Shown: positions 45,491-59,004, counted from the stretch's first letter. The stretch is DNA of 64,000 nucleotides from Siphonodentalium dalli (GCA_032622095.1 CP136068.1:114997509-115061508), one strand, 5' to 3'. The notes: generated by a model not told the origin, from the sequence alone. A program made the numbers and translations.

Positions 45491-45849
45491 AGATGTATGG
45501 ATATTGTTTGCAAATTCCCAAATATATGTTTATGACGTATATTTCCACATTTCCATCCATAGTTATGATGCATAGTAACCCTCCCCATTTATGTATGATG
45601 TATACGACGCACAGACACGAACGTCGCAAAAAAATAATGCCAGACGACATATAGTAGAAAATTTCATTCACTGAGCATCTATATCAACTTTGAGACAAAG
45701 ATCATTCATTAAAATGTACTTTTACTTCCATGAACTAGAAATTTACACAGTTGCTGACGAATTTCGCGCGATAGACTCGTCCTTATCTTTGTTCAGCGAC
45801 GAGTTGAAAACGTAGTAACCTGACCCTTTCTGCGTCAATGGCTGCGGAC

Positions 45850-46510
45850 AAACTTACCACAGTAGCGATGGCATAGTAGGTGTGACAATTTATTATGATG
45901 GAATTTGGTGACAATTGTTCGTCATAATTAATATGCCATAGCCATTCATGTTGCCCGGAGAGTTTACGCACAATGAATCGACTGGACCAATTAACCCATT
46001 GCGTTTCACCAAGCTTGATCTCTACTCATTACGTTTTGCTAAATTGTATTCACGACGATATATATAATTGCACGATAGATCGTCCAGAATTGTGTTTAAC
46101 CGTGGCCTAGTAGCAATTCCTCATTGACTCACATATCATGCATGTGGTACGTTTTTTTGTTATATGATCTCAATGAATGCATGTTTATCTACTTATATTA
46201 ATTTCATTAATAAGAACAATCATGGCTGTTGGCAGAAATGGGTTATTCATTAAGTTATCAAGTGGACTTGTGTGTTAGCATGCAAAATATAACACCGCGT
46301 GTTGAGTGAATATCAACAGCGATAAGGCATTCATAGGTAGATACATCCTTGACATATCGACCGTCGCTTGTAGAGCTTGGTAGACTCATTGTGAGAATTT
46401 GCAGAGGGCAGCATTGCTTGCTATGGCATATTAATTATGACGACAAATTGTCACCAAACTCCACCATAATAAATTGTCACACCTACTATGACATCGCTAC
46501 TGTGGTAGAT
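45850..46510. repeat. Inverted repeat with ~110-bp arms and ~440-bp loop
   Basis: 45850-45960 (CCACAGTAGCGATG, TAGGTGTGACAATTTATTAT, ATTAATATGCCATAG) is the reverse complement of 46400-46507 with a few changes. The loop holds no recognised gene. Confidence 0.7.
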
Positions 46511-46649
46511 ACGGGCGGCGTTGGTGGTGGGTACGCTGTTAAAATATTTACCTCCGTTAAAAACCCCATAAACAGAAAGAATAGTTAAATATAGACAGAC
46601 TTTGTTCTTATACCAATCAAAAATACGGCATAAACAGTATGTCATTGTC

Positions 46650-46880
46650 AGATGTTTTCCTTTGTTATGTAAACAAAAGCAAAGAACGTTACAGAACCTG
46701 GCTTTTGTTTATATCCGGATATGGTAAACATAAAGAGCGATATTTGTTACTGTTTTCCTGATATGGAAATAATAAAGAGCGTTTATGTCATTTGTGTGTG
46801 ATTAAACAATATAATTGCGTTGTGCTATGTAAACAGAAGCAAAACTTATGTAACACGAGCAGGCTCTTGTTTACGTACAC
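46650..46880. repeat. Diverged direct duplication, ~165-bp period
   Basis: TTGTTATGTAAACAAAAGCAAA..GGCTTTTGTTTA and TTGTGCTATGTAAACAGAAG..GGCTCTTGTTTA recur. Noncoding. Confidence 0.5.
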
Positions 46881-46944
46881 CATCGTACGTCTTGATGACA
46901 ATATACTATTTACACGCTGATTATGTTTGGCATATATTTACATA

Positions 46945-47388
46945 CTAAGTGTGATTATCACTAAATCCAGCATTCTGATTGGTCGGCGCCCACGTGGCTA
47001 GTTGCAATTATTTCTCGGCGAACGCGCAACAGCTCATAACTGCAGCCTCATAATTACATCGACGCGTCATAGATTTTGGAAAGACGAACGCGTCATGTTT
47101 TGGGCGCATTTGGACTCTCGCAGGATTGACTTAATAAATCATCGGGTTTCAATATAAAGAGAAATTGTTCCTGTTAACTTTTGCCAAGGGTGCTACGGGA
47201 TATTTTGGGCTGGTTTTGTCACGATACACTTTTCGATTTAAATACATTTACAAAAGTGGCCTTTTCGCTAAATGTATATAAATATAAGGATTAACTGCCA
47301 TGTGGACTGTTTTTATGGAGATGTAACCGTGAGGTAAGTGGCCATAAATTGTATGTAAAACCCGAACATGACAGTTAATCCTTATATG
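46945..47388. mobile_element. Family G element, copy G2, inverted relative to G1
   Basis: ATCACTAAATCCAGCATTCT, GGTCGGCGCCCACGTGGCTA and CACGATACACTTTTCGATTT follow G1 in reverse complement. The hairpin end is shortened: only the left arm plus GACAGTTAATCCTTATAT remains. Confidence 0.7.
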
Positions 47389-47499
47389 AACAAAACTATA
47401 TATATTTTAATATTCCTTCTGTTGATGGCGATTTGAACAAATATGAATATTTCTGCAACGAACACCACCCGTGTCTTTAAACGGACATGGCTCATTCGG

Positions 47500-47740
47500 A
47501 CCTCCAAACAATTGGCCAAAAGAATTTCCCAGCCAGCACGAACTCTAGTTGTTGAATGAGATATATTATTAGTTATAATTCGCCAAATGTGCCCGAAAGT
47601 ATACATATAACATGACTGTGTCTTATAATATGTGTCCAAATTATATATATACTTTTATAATAATCATCGCTAATCCATTATTATCTATAAGTTATTTTTT
47701 TTAAACTCAATCCCAGCATCATTTGTCGGGCCCTTAGGCC
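47500..47740. repeat. Direct repeat, left copy (partner at 51570-51790)
   Basis: CAAACAATTGGCCAAAAGAA, GTTGTTGAATGAGATAT and TATAATTCGCCAAATGTGC occur in the same order and orientation at both places, about 4 kb apart with the hAT relic between. Confidence 0.65.
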
Positions 47741-48394
47741 GGCTTATCAATAGTTCCAACAGAATTTTGTTAAATTTAATTTACACTTGAATTGCGATGA
47801 CTCTGACGGTGTAATTGGTGTTTGTAATGGTGGTGTGTGACATGCATGTATCAATGCTAAGCTGCGTTTTAATAAACATTAACCGGCATGTTTATGTTGT
47901 CTTTGCGGAGGACCCTCAATGCTCTGGAATACAGACATGTATTATTGTGGGCGTTTTCTTAAAATTAGCATGAGCGCAAATATCAAAGGACGTGCGTGGG
48001 TGGCATTGATTTTGTGTCACCGGCAATGCATGGATAGAGAAAGGTTGGTTAGATGGGCCCGGGTCATAAAATTAAATGAGTAATATGCCATTTGCGACAG
48101 CGATTTAAAAGCTACAATAGGTTTTACCCTACAACTTGTATACACTGCATAAATATAACTATAATTGTTGAATATATGATGTGCCATACCTCAGTATAGG
48201 CTAAACTCTTTGAAACGGGAAATTTATATATCTAGCACCAATGCGGCATACTTTATTCATTTGTACAGTGCAGCGATACATCAATGGTGACCTACTCTTG
48301 GGATCCAAATAAGCATACCCGTCACCACCTATAGTACCGTGTACGCAGTGTTCACGCTGGACCGAAAAAAACTTTAGCCAAATGAAAATTTTAT

Positions 48395-48480
48395 TAGCCA
48401 AATGAAAAAAACTTTAGCCAAATGTTTTTCGGCCAAATTAAAAACAATTTGGCCAAATTAAATCATCGTTTTCTGGTCGG
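48395..48480. repeat. TTTGGCCAAAT-rich segment next to the hAT relic
   Basis: The word TTAGCCAAATGAAAA/TTTGGCCAAATTAAA repeats four times. It might be a remnant of the element's subterminal repeats (inference). Confidence 0.4.
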
Positions 48481-48624
48481 TTCACAATTAATGACTAAAA
48501 TATTTGTTTTAAACTTTATTTGTTATACTCAGAATGAAAACATAATTAAAACAACACAAAAACAACTTTAAAATCAATATCATCACATATCACATAACAC
48601 ACAGGCAGATCAATTTATAAAACA

Positions 48625-49645
48625 TTAATATAAAATACGACGGGATTTCACGTCGGACCATGCGCAGAAAGCCCGGTGAAAATCGAATTCAGAAATAGCT
48701 GGGCCAACAAGGCAATTTTTCATCAACTGATTCAAGTATTCAACAGATAGTCTATTTCTTAGCTTGGTTTTGATAATGTTCTGAGTGGAGAATGCTCTCT
48801 CACAGTCCACGGTAGAAACCGGCACACAAACGAAGCGTTCCGCTAACTGCCCTACAATTGGAAACAGTTCTCTGTATTTCAATGCACACTGGCAGCCATC
48901 GTCTACATCATTTATGTCTTTCTTCGTTTTACAAAACGCACGGAAGGAAATTATTTCATCAGTGACCACATCAGCAGACAATGCATCGTCTGTCAACTGT
49001 GCATACTCAGGGTCGTCAGCTCATTGGTCAACTGCTTATCGGTTGTCCGAATGTCAAACATCTTAGTCGAACTAACAAGCACAGAAGAATCTTTGTCATC
49101 TGCAAATCGACTTCTCAGGTTGCTAACTATGTTTTTGGCAAACTTAACTGCATTCGACGAACTGTCCTTTCAAAGTTTGGCACCATCCTTTATGTCATGG
49201 TCAGAAATGGAAAAGCTAAACTCAAACTCGGAACCGTCAACTTGATGTGGCACTTTAGTAATTTCAGACAGGAATTTCTTCAATGACGGTCCTGGCGTTT
49301 TTGTGAATTTCTCAACTTTGGAAATTGTTGCTGATTTGAGTGGATTGATGTCCGTATAATCGATCACAGAGCATTGGAACAACTTACAAAGAATGGCTGT
49401 CTCCTTAAGTACATCCTTCAGGAAATGTGAAACATACAGAAATTTGTAGGAAGCTATAGACTTATACATCCAGCGGATTTAGCCGACGAATCCTCATGAA
49501 GCACGGTGAGTAGCACAGGGAAATTGTTTAGAATAGAACTGACACTTCCTTCAAAAGAAAGCCATCTTGTCGTGCACGTCTGTTTGATCTTTGTCGAATT
49601 TAATAAATTAACCAAGGCGTTCTAACAGTGGTAACTTTTTACGAG
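48625..49645 (-). pseudogene. hAT transposase relic (C-terminal half)
   Basis: Read on the minus strand from about 49645: NSTKIKQTCTTRWLSFEGS, then KSIASYKFLYVSHFLKDVL, a TGA at 49170-49172, SSSNAVKFAKNI, a frame change near 49015, ADDPEYAQL, and finally the hAT dimerisation region ERFVCVPVSTVDCERAFSTQ with IIKTKLRNRLSVEYLNQLM, ending at TAA 48625-48627. The TRWLSFE and P-V-S-T-V-D-C-E-R-A-F-S blocks are characteristic of hAT transposases and of domesticated ZNF862-like genes. The zinc-finger N-terminus was not found. With one stop and at least one frameshift it is not functional as read. Confidence 0.8.
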
Positions 49646-50750
49646 GAAGAAAATGGTGCATGCTAAAATATTAAAACAGCTCATGTTAATATTATAACAC
49701 AATTCAGTTTTCCCCATTCTATACAGTTTCCACACAAACAATTACAAGAGATATGGAAATGTATAAAAGATATGTTCAACAATAGTGGGCATAGAGTGGC
49801 GTCAAATATAATTTCTTCTGAGATAACAGAAAACGGAAGCAGTTGCACGTCACTTTTCAGGATCCTCCAATACTGACATCTGACAAGGTTATATCTACCC
49901 AATAAACAGAGGATATATTTCATGTTTTAGAACAGACTAATCGCCTAACATAAACACTCAAAATCTCGCTCTGTTGCATAGCAACATTTCTTTCAAACTG
50001 AGAATAATTAGCCAGTATATAGCACCATGAACAGAGGAGCACCTGGACATTTCTTTGAAACGTCTGTATCTTCGTGGAGATATGACAACCAGGTGTCCTT
50101 AAAATCTTAGTCAAACCCACTATAGAGTGACTGATACATCTCTATTTAAAACCCAATTGTCGTCTTCAATTTATGCGAACTATTGTGTTTACGATGTTCA
50201 TGTTATAACGTCTGAAGTATACGCAGTTGTAAATAAATAAATAGTTCTTTATTGGTGGGACGAATTACTCGCGATAAACAAAATGACAATCGCTCCGATC
50301 CGACACCGTGAGCTACTACTTATATTCCGGGTGTAAGAATAATGTTTTGTGATGCTATTTGGATATATAATTTATGAGAATATTTGTGACGCTTTGAACA
50401 AGAGTATCCTCTATTCCCAACATATATTCACAATATGCAGAGGGTTTCACATCACTTTAACCTGGGCAACGCCTGGTAATCCTGCTAGTAGTATATAGAT
50501 GCGTGGGGATTTTTGAGTGATCATTCTGTGCAAGACAATACACACACTATAGTGAAATTATTTAAATCAACAATTATTTAATTCAACAACCCATGGTGGT
50601 GTCCTAACGTGTGCGGTTATAGAATGCCTCATAGGAGCCTAAAGAATGCCATAACCCTTTTAATGAACAGTGAAATATTTTGTGTTCTCTTCCCTTTTCC
50701 CGAAATAGTTCATTGAGTCTAATAATATTCTGTTTTCGTTAGAAGTAGGA

Positions 50751-50752
<2 letters not shown>
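49646..50752. other. Intergenic, nothing recognised (P3 fragment at ~50385-50470)
   Basis: GAACAAGAGTATCCTCTATT and GGTTTCACATCACTTTAACC resemble the end of P1 at 8920-8970. Otherwise nothing is recognised. Confidence 0.35.

Positions 50753-50800
<48 letters not shown>
50753..50800. repeat. (AT)n microsatellite
   Basis: About 48 bases of alternating AT. Confidence 0.95.
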
Positions 50801-50804
<4 letters not shown>

Positions 50805-51569
50805 GTAGTGCAGGGAATTTTAAAATTACATGGAATTCGTCACCGAATTATAAATTACATAAAGTACATTTTCTGTCAGAGTAATCTGAACTTACCCACG
50901 ATCCCGATTCGTAAGTTACTAAGTTTTTATATATACACGATATATATGTCTCACGACCGAATTTTATCTTAACAATTCGATAGCATGCATATATGGCTAT
51001 AGTTCCACTCCATTCTTGGAAGAAAAAAAAACATCTTCTAGCCGTTCTTTATCATTTGTGGTGAATCGATGCAAAGAATTCAGGGACTGATCATTCCAGA
51101 TATATATATCCCATACCAAGATTGTTAACATTGTCTTCTGTGTTTTTGATCCATGTGTTGTTGCATTTATTATTTAAATACATTGAATATAGAACATAAT
51201 ATAACATTAAAGGCATTCGATGTCATTTCATAGTTCCCCAATATGAGAGGCGCGAAGTTTCAGTTTAAAAGAGTAATGGGGAACATGCCAGTTTCGCCAT
51301 ATACAAATGCTGAAGCTCAGAGCTCCATGAAACCCTTATTCCGTTATCAGCTAATCAGCAGTTGCTCGCATGTGTGTGAATAACAATTTATCTAAAGTCA
51401 CTCATGCTTATAATGATGATTACATGCAATAATGATGTACTTTATTAAGCAAGTGACAGTTTAGTGCTATAGTTGCGTGTTTCTTTATATTTTATTTTCA
51501 GAGTCTGATTTCTAGATTATGCCATATTTCGGTTATTCTTGTTGCAAAACTTTTTTTAAATGGTCAAAC
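50801..51569. other. Intergenic, nothing recognised
   Basis: No supported feature. Confidence 0.3.
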
Positions 51570-51790
51570 ATTTTCAGAAATAGCCAAACAATTGGCCAAA
51601 AGATTTTCCCAGCCAAAACGAACCCAGGTTGTTGAATGAGATATTATTTATAATTCGCCAAATGTGCTCGTAAGTATATATAATATTACCATACGCCAGT
51701 GTAACTAACGAACCACATGCGTAAGGGTATGTTGTATAATTATATGTCGCTTTTTAAACTCCCAACATCATAGTACTCAAAATTTAACAT
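51570..51790. repeat. Direct repeat, right copy (partner at 47500-47740)
   Basis: Same words and order as the left copy: AATTGGCCAAAAGATTTTCC, GTTGTTGAATGAGATAT and ATAATTCGCCAAATGTGCTC. Confidence 0.65.
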
Positions 51791-52960
51791 ATAGACTGGT
51801 TTTTGTCGCTGCAATTAAGACGATAATTAATTATGACACCTCAATGCAGACCTAAGTTCAGCCCGATAAAAGCACATATATAAAAAGAAACTTGACTAGA
51901 AATGAGCTTTCACTATGTGGCTACTGGTACAATCGAAAGACCTTCAGTTTGGTGAATCGTACGGTGACACGAAGTTTCGTTACTTTTTAACGGTTATTGT
52001 CTAATTTTAATTCAGCTATCAATTCTGGTCACTAAAAAGTGGATAATGACGTGCTTTTGTTAATAAACGATTCGAGTTAAATACATGCGATCCAAAACAA
52101 GTCCTAAAAATCGAGTGGGTACCCTTTGTGATGCCATTGGACAGTGAATATAGCGACACGCAATTTGTATGCAACAAAACAATCCATAATTGTTCAATAA
52201 GAAAATACTAGCCGCACAATTTCACTTTTTTACTGACACCCTTGCATTTTTCACCCCTACTAAAATGACTGTCGTCTGCTTCAATGTCAGTTGTTTGGCT
52301 CCAACTACATCTATAATGTGCTCTCCGTGTAATACCATCGATAGTAAATACTAATCTGCGTTTTGCCGTTGGTTTTACAATCGTGACGTAAAAGACACAA
52401 TGCAGCTATGAGATACACATTTCCGTCAATTTGAGGAGGCGGATCTGCTAAAAGTAGGATTTTATTTGACGCGCTGTGATGACGCTATAATTTCAGGTCG
52501 GTTACTGCACAATGAACATTTATGATGCAGTATTTTGCATGAAAATCAGGCGAATCATCGATTATGATGGATGGTGCCTCCCTGCATTAACTGTAATGTG
52601 CAGGGCGGGAGCGAATACTTGTGCTCTAAAGTGATTTCGTTATTGACACAGGGATGACTTCATGTTACATTTGTGTGTGGGTTAGACGTTTGTATGAGAT
52701 GGATCGTCCTTCAGAATTGCATAATAAAGGTTATCAGGCCTGGTTCATCCTACTGATAAACCTGATTATATTATAACGGATTGCTTTCTATTCCAGCGAA
52801 AGAGACGGCTGTGCGATAACGTTCAAATAATTGGTTCAAATTGAAAAGACTTCGCTGGCCGCATAACTTCGATTAAAACCATTATTCCTGCTAATATGCC
52901 ACAGGTATTTACGGCTGATTTGGTATACACTATTGGAAATGAGGGCGTTACTCTTTAGCT
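51791..52960. other. Intergenic, nothing recognised
   Basis: No coding exon or recurrent element could be supported. Confidence 0.3.
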
Positions 52961-52969
52961 GGTTCTTAA

Positions 52970-53995
52970 GTCGTACGCAGAATTCAGAGACCCCTGTTAA
53001 TTGGTACTCGGGATTCATATGACCAATCTATCCGATATTTTATCAGGATTTAAAACAAAGGCTGGTACACAGCTTTTATAACACAAAATTGCACACATTT
53101 TGATTATTTTCTCATATTTGAGGTAATGTCCCTTGATATGTCGAAGCTATGGATATTACTTCAGCCGTCGACCTACACTTACGTCGATGCTTCGGCAAAT
53201 GTGTGACAACTATGATGTAAGTGTGCAGTTTGTCTGAATTGGATAATACGAAGCGCTTGTGTCTGTTTTTGTCAACCTGTTAACCTTAAAATAAGCTCAT
53301 ATTAACCTTTATTTCAAAAACACAATTAATAAACCGACTTTCCAAATGTGCGCTCTTTATAATGTGTTTAATAGTTAACTGAGACCCGCGCTGTAAACGG
53401 AATAACTGGAATAAGTCCACTATGCATGAGCTTATTTCAGAATAAAAAATAGGTCCAATATGAACATAATTATGTAGATATTTAGGTCCAATATGAACTT
53501 ATTTGTATATATTGTGGGCAAATACTGCGCGAAAAGGTATCCTTCCAGTATGTCGTGGACGTTTCGGTACATGCTTTACTTTTTATATACAGTAATGCTC
53601 TATGTAATCGACTTCTTAACCACAGCAGAATTATGGGTAACTTTTCAGGATTTAGTGGGAAATATGGCATGTTGCCATTCATCGGAAAGCTCTCGGGGTG
53701 CCAACACCCATTTGTGGTACGCGGGATTCGGGTGTTTTGAAGTAGTACGCATGAATCAGACCATATGTTAACTGGCATTCGGGCCCTTGAGTCCATGCAT
53801 ATGCCCATTTAAACCGGTATGCCGGATTCTGCAACAAAGCTGGCATGCAGATCTTATAGCATCAGATTTTACTAATTTGATAAATGATATATTTTGATGT
53901 AAGTCACTCTTATATTCATTGTTGGTGTGATGAATTTATGGACATTACTTCAGCAAATGTGGGATCATTACCATATTAGTGTGAAATAACCATGA
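52970..53995. repeat. Diverged direct duplication, period ~770 bp
   Basis: 52970-53230 and 53740-53995 share GGATTCAT/GGATTC, CAAAGGCTGGTACACAGCTTTTATA against CAAAGCTGGCATGCAGATCTTATAG, ATGGATATTACTTCAGC against ATGGACATTACTTCAGC, and GGCAAATGTGTGA. Old; no coding feature. Confidence 0.5.
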
Positions 53996-54013
53996 CTTGG
54001 ATTATTATTATGT

Positions 54014-54306
54014 TTAACCTCTTCGCTGCTATGACGTCCGTAACTATTACGGACGTAAAAGTTCACGCCGTGTGTTATATGGTAGTACGGACCTACTTCA
54101 GCACACTATCAGTAGGCCATTATACATAACTGGAACTCAGAGATTGGTGCATCGGAATAACTGTATCTCTAAGTTTCAAACAGTGTATGATGTTCCACGA
54201 TTGTGAACGATAATCGCCTTTTGATATTCTCGTTATATTTTCCCGCTGGAAAATGACAATAACGTCAACAGCCCATCACACGAGGTCGTTTAGCAGCGGA
54301 CATTAA
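54014..54306. mobile_element. Possible TTAA-bounded MITE
   Basis: TTAACCTCTTCGCTGCTA at the left and TAGCAGCGGACATTAA at the right give imperfect ~14-bp inverted ends with TTAA on both sides, 293 bp. A perfect small hairpin (ACGTCCGTAACTATTACGGACGT) lies near the left end. Single copy, so tentative. Confidence 0.4.
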
Positions 54307-54774
54307 CCGGTACACAGGATTCTCCCTCCATGTCCACTAGTATTCAGGATTCATGGGTGGTAGGCGGTGACTAACACTTACAGTTGGCATTATTAGCATG
54401 AACGCGCAGTCATCTTATATGCAGGTGGGGATCATGACGACCTGATGACGAAAATTTAGTCATATCAGAGCTCCAAAATGAAGTAAAATTAATTGCGCAC
54501 ACCAAGTTAGTTGATTAAAGACCAACGGTCCGAGTTGACAGAAATAATTCAGAATGTCCTTGGCCAATTTTCCGCTTATCAAGAAAGAGAATGAAAAATA
54601 CATTTTTTTTATTGAGGAAATAAATATAACAAGAAGATGAGACAGACATACAGACAACCGTAAAGCACAAACATTAGAGTATTGATACATTGCGACATAT
54701 TATATTGTTGCACTCACTATTGTATGCTCTCTCACTGGCAACATTAGTAAACACATACACTCTTTAAAATTGCT

Positions 54775-55025
54775 ATTCCAGAGTACCTACGTTGGTACAG
54801 TACTTGTTTGGAGTACCAACTATGGTACTCTGGTGTACCAAATTTGCTACTCTGAATTACCTGTCCATGTACTCTGGAGTACCAAATATCAATACAGGTA
54901 GTCTGGTCTACCTGTTCGGGTAATCTGGAGTACCAAATATCTAGGTACTTTGTATATTACCTGGATATTTGGTACTCCAGAGTAGCAAATATATAGGTAC
55001 TATGTGGAGAACCTGCCCAGGTACC
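54775..55025. repeat. Degenerate tandem repeat of TACTCTGGAGTACC
   Basis: The near-palindromic word GGTACTCTGGAGTACCAAAT recurs at least six times on both strands with 20-40-bp spacing. Related words continue weakly at 55490-55635. Confidence 0.75.
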
Positions 55026-55637
55026 AAGCCCTCGAATTTAGGAAAAACGGCAAATTGAACGTTAGATTCTAAATGATGCCACGGCGTTTAAACATCGACT
55101 TAAGTACCGATCAAGGTTCTTCGATTCGAGTTCATGTTATCAGTTACATAGACTACCTTGCACGGTGCAAAATGAAACAATCCGCATTATGTTACTTAGT
55201 ATGAAACCTCGTAGGTTGGAGGTGTTATACCTCGATTTCAGGAGTTCCGTGACCTATTCCTGCACGTGGAGTACAATTTGTCTGAATGTCTGAAATATTC
55301 GGCAAAATTTCTTAATTTGTGTGTAATTAAAGTAAACATTATAAACCAAACATCTTAAACAGGTCTGGGTGAACCACCAATTAAAGGATTGCTATCCTGA
55401 TGAATACAACAAAACACTATTGAAAAGCAAACCCTATTATAGAACCTAATTTGCTCGATATATATTGCTTTGAAACTAAAAGACGTATCGGTACTCTGAA
55501 GTACATATACGGATTGCTATATCTAAGAGTGTACCTCCGACTGCAAATACCATTGTATGACTGTAATACCAAAATATTTGGCACTGAGGTGGACTCTGGT
55601 ACTCTACAGAATCTAAACGGATCGTTATATTTAACAG

Positions 55638-55714
55638 TGTACGCAAGATTGTTATTGATTGTACGTAAAATTGTTATTGATTGTACGTAAGATTGTTATT
55701 GATTGTACGTAAGA
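55638..55714. repeat. 22-bp tandem repeat, ~3.5 copies
   Basis: Units of GTACGTAAGATTGTTATTGA plus TT. Confidence 0.92.
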
Positions 55715-56489
55715 TTGGCCATTGGGTGATGCATGTCATGTTATTAAGTTATATAAAGAGTTACGTTTGGCGCAGATCAATTTTAGATGATCGAGTTAAG
55801 AAACGATTATTGAAATTTGAGAAAAATTACTTTTAATCAACATCATTCATATCACACGGGAATCGGGAAGATCTGTATTGTAGACCGATTTTGGTCGATG
55901 GACGCATGGACGCCCTACACAAAAGAGGCGAGCACTGAATTGTTTGCTGGGCTAACAGAGTCAAAACGGTCGTGTTATAACTTCCTCTTTTAAAAGCGAT
56001 ATCTGGTCATTAAAACTAACTAATGGGCTCAGAGAGAGAGAGAGATTGTTTATTCCTACATTCAATGGAGACGTTATATACAACAATAGATGAAATTACA
56101 TAATATAGAAACAATCAGATGTGTTGCTATTCAGGATAACATGATATACAATAACAACAATGTTGTTCTCACCCCGCGGACTAGGTGGTGCACAAAATGC
56201 ATATGAATGAAAAACATTCCACAAAAAGTTCACCCTCGTTGGCTATTGTTGAGGAATCCAACCCACTCATAGACTGACAGCCAAATGAATACATCAAGAG
56301 ATCTTGTGGCGATAGGCTGTCTAGAATTAGGAATGGGAATAATATCTCCCAGAAATACAAGAGGAGGGCGATTATACAGTAAGTACCCATGAAGATTGAA
56401 CAGCGGAATGAAGACCGTTGTATCTCACAACACTCTTCATATCGGTGTACATGTCAGCAATAACTCTTGGTATATGTCCCGCGAGACCT

Positions 56490-56930
56490 TTTATTTACAA
56501 TTTATATATCAAGCCATCATGCCAAACGCGATCGAAAGCCTTTTGTGAGTCTCGAAAAGCGGCATATACTACAGAGTTATTACTGAGTGCAAACTCTATA
56601 CTTTCCTGCAAAAAGAAAGATGTTACATTGCACCCGACACCCTTCTGGAAGCCATTTTGAAGTTTGTTCGGGAAATTTTGAAAGAGCACCGAGTGCAGAA
56701 ACCTATCGAGGAGAATTGTTTCAAATAATTTATAAGTGACAGGCAACAATGTGACTGCCCTGTAGCTATCCGGATTTGCGATAGGTTTCGGATCCCCTTT
56801 TATAGATAGGGACTATTACCCCAACTTGTATGTCTGGGGTATGAACTCAAAGTCCAGCATGGACGAAAATAACTTTCCAAGAACATCATATAATTTGGGT
56901 GGACTGTGTATCAGATGCTCATTCACGATC
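56490..56930 (-). pseudogene. LINE reverse-transcriptase fragment
   Basis: On the minus strand: LYDVLGKLFSSMLDFEFIP, GVIVPIYKRG, a frameshift near 56790, NPDSYRAVTLLPVTYKLFE, LQNGFQKGVGCNVTSFFLQE and FRDSQKAFDRVWHDGLIYKL. These are the fingers and early palm blocks of a jockey/I/CR1-type LINE reverse transcriptase (the KAFDRVWH box is diagnostic). The YADD box and the rest are missing after about 56495. A typical LINE fragment, different in sequence from the one at 62590. Confidence 0.8.
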
Positions 56931-57054
56931 TGAGTGAAGCCTCCAGCTTTCTGACCGATCTAATTATTTTCTGGTACATGTCTAGCAAACTTTCCGATGT
57001 TATGGTGCCATGACGGGAGCTGCTCTAGTGCAGCATTGAAGACCATGTGCCAGA

Positions 57055-57217
57055 GCATTATCTTATACATTCAAGTCTACCATGCCTCGCATATATAACA
57101 GAATACACTGTTTTACAATATGAAGGTAAATACTGTTATGTCAATGCATTATCTTATATATGTGAGGGGCCCTATATATGGGCGACTCGCATATATAAGC
57201 GAATGCATTTGGACATG
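57055..57217. mobile_element. Family A, degenerate copy A4
   Basis: TGCCTCGCATATATAACAGAAT and TCAATGCATTATCTTATATA.. GACTCGCATATATAAGCGAATGCATT retain the paired hairpins of A1. Terminal repeats and TTAA are not visible. Confidence 0.6.
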
Positions 57218-58960
57218 GTTTTCGCAACAATTCAGGAAGCTCCAGTCATCAAAGGGTTGTCATTATATCGCTTGCATCAAGTTAGTAAGTTGATTATTCG
57301 ACATGCTTGGTACATTGTATTAAGTGTGTGTGGTGGTTCAGCGCTGCTGTGAATTCGTACATAGTGACTATTTCAACAATTAGCGACCAATATTTCAAGA
57401 TAATAATTAACTTCAATGAAATTATACAGGCCAACAGCACACACATGCATACATTCGAACAAGACGTATTTTAGACCAGTTTTGAATAACTGGAATATGT
57501 GCTTCATAGACAAAGAGGAATGAATTGATTCAGTCTTTATTGTTCATGGAATTGATCGGAAGCGTTTATGGTCATATAGTTGAACCATTTTAACTAATTA
57601 AGAAATTATGTGCAACTGTTACTATTGTGAATGGTATAATGCATTAGTGTGTTCATAATGTGTTCAAACTTATATTTTCACTCTTAAGAGGGCGTCAGTA
57701 TATAACAGCCCGGCCGCCTAACATGCAGCTCCAATTCGGAAACTGAGGTTTCACTTTGCGGGGTGTCCAGGTGATTGAAATGGATGTATACGGTCTTGCA
57801 TGCATTGGCATTGTGGAACGTGAATGCGAGACGTTGATTGGTTAAAATCACGTCATGTGACGACGAGCACAGCCCCAACTTATTTTCATATTGTATGGAC
57901 CCAACTTTCAACGCGTTACCAGAATATCGCACAAAACGGGCACTAAATGGACTTTTACAATGCCTACGTAGTTTTTCAAATGCTCAGATCACACTATATG
58001 TCATAGTATATACATATTCCATAGTATACCATTTGAAAGAGGAAGCTCCAAGACATTGTATTATCAATTTATACGGCCGAATAGACTGTGAACGTTGTTT
58101 TGTCAAGGTACCGACGTGTGTTCTATGCTTAATTGCGACTAGCCTCTATTGCCAGTATAATGCAATGGTAGGGGAATAACTCTATCTTTTTGTTGTGAAT
58201 ATTATGGGGTAAACAACGGGGCAGCCTTGGTGTGAATCTTATAATTTCGGTAACGTGCGTGACACTCCTAGGTCACAGCTTTTCCATATTCCGTTACCAT
58301 ATATATATAGATATTGGTTTCTTTTCCAAAAGCTATACATAATATATAATGCGAAATATGATGTGTATAATGTGAGCTGTGGCACATTGAGTGGCACGTT
58401 GAGTGTAAATGTCAGAAATTTGTGTTTATTTTGTTGCGTTCCATGGAATATGGGTAGATGAAAGTTGGTCTGACATTGTTATGTGTGGAACGTTGTCACG
58501 TCCCACAAAAAATATCAGACCAACTTGTAAGAACCCAAGTAAATCGACATCCATTTCTTAAGTAAAATAAATGAGCATTGAGCCAAATGTGTCATGTTGA
58601 AGAAGTTCGAATTACGCGTTATGTATGGTCCACTAAATACGCAGCTTTGGTTGATTTATCGGTACATTGACCGTCGCAGTTGTGTTGTGTCGACATATAT
58701 GACAGGGGCGTGGTCAGAGGACTGGTGGGTTGGGGTGCCTCACCCCTAACTTTGGACAAAATCTCAACAGTTGTACATGGCATGCTTGAAACAAATTCAG
58801 TTGTCCAATATTTAGTCACATGTACCTGGAACAAAATGACAAAATTAAGGGACTGTAGTATTAACTTCGGGATTGGGGTTCGTCTTGTTCCGGGCACCTG
58901 TAAATTTAGTGTGACATACATTTTGTTCTTAATCGCCTATTTTCATACTTTCGGTAATTT
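57218..58960. other. Intergenic, nothing recognised
   Basis: Open frames of 80-113 codons occur at 57684-57932, 57838-58179 and 58619-59015 on both strands, but none shows domain or splice support. Confidence 0.3.
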
Positions 58961-59004
58961 TTTTGGACCAAAATGGCTATCTGTGGGGTTTCAGGTTGGA
59001 CATT

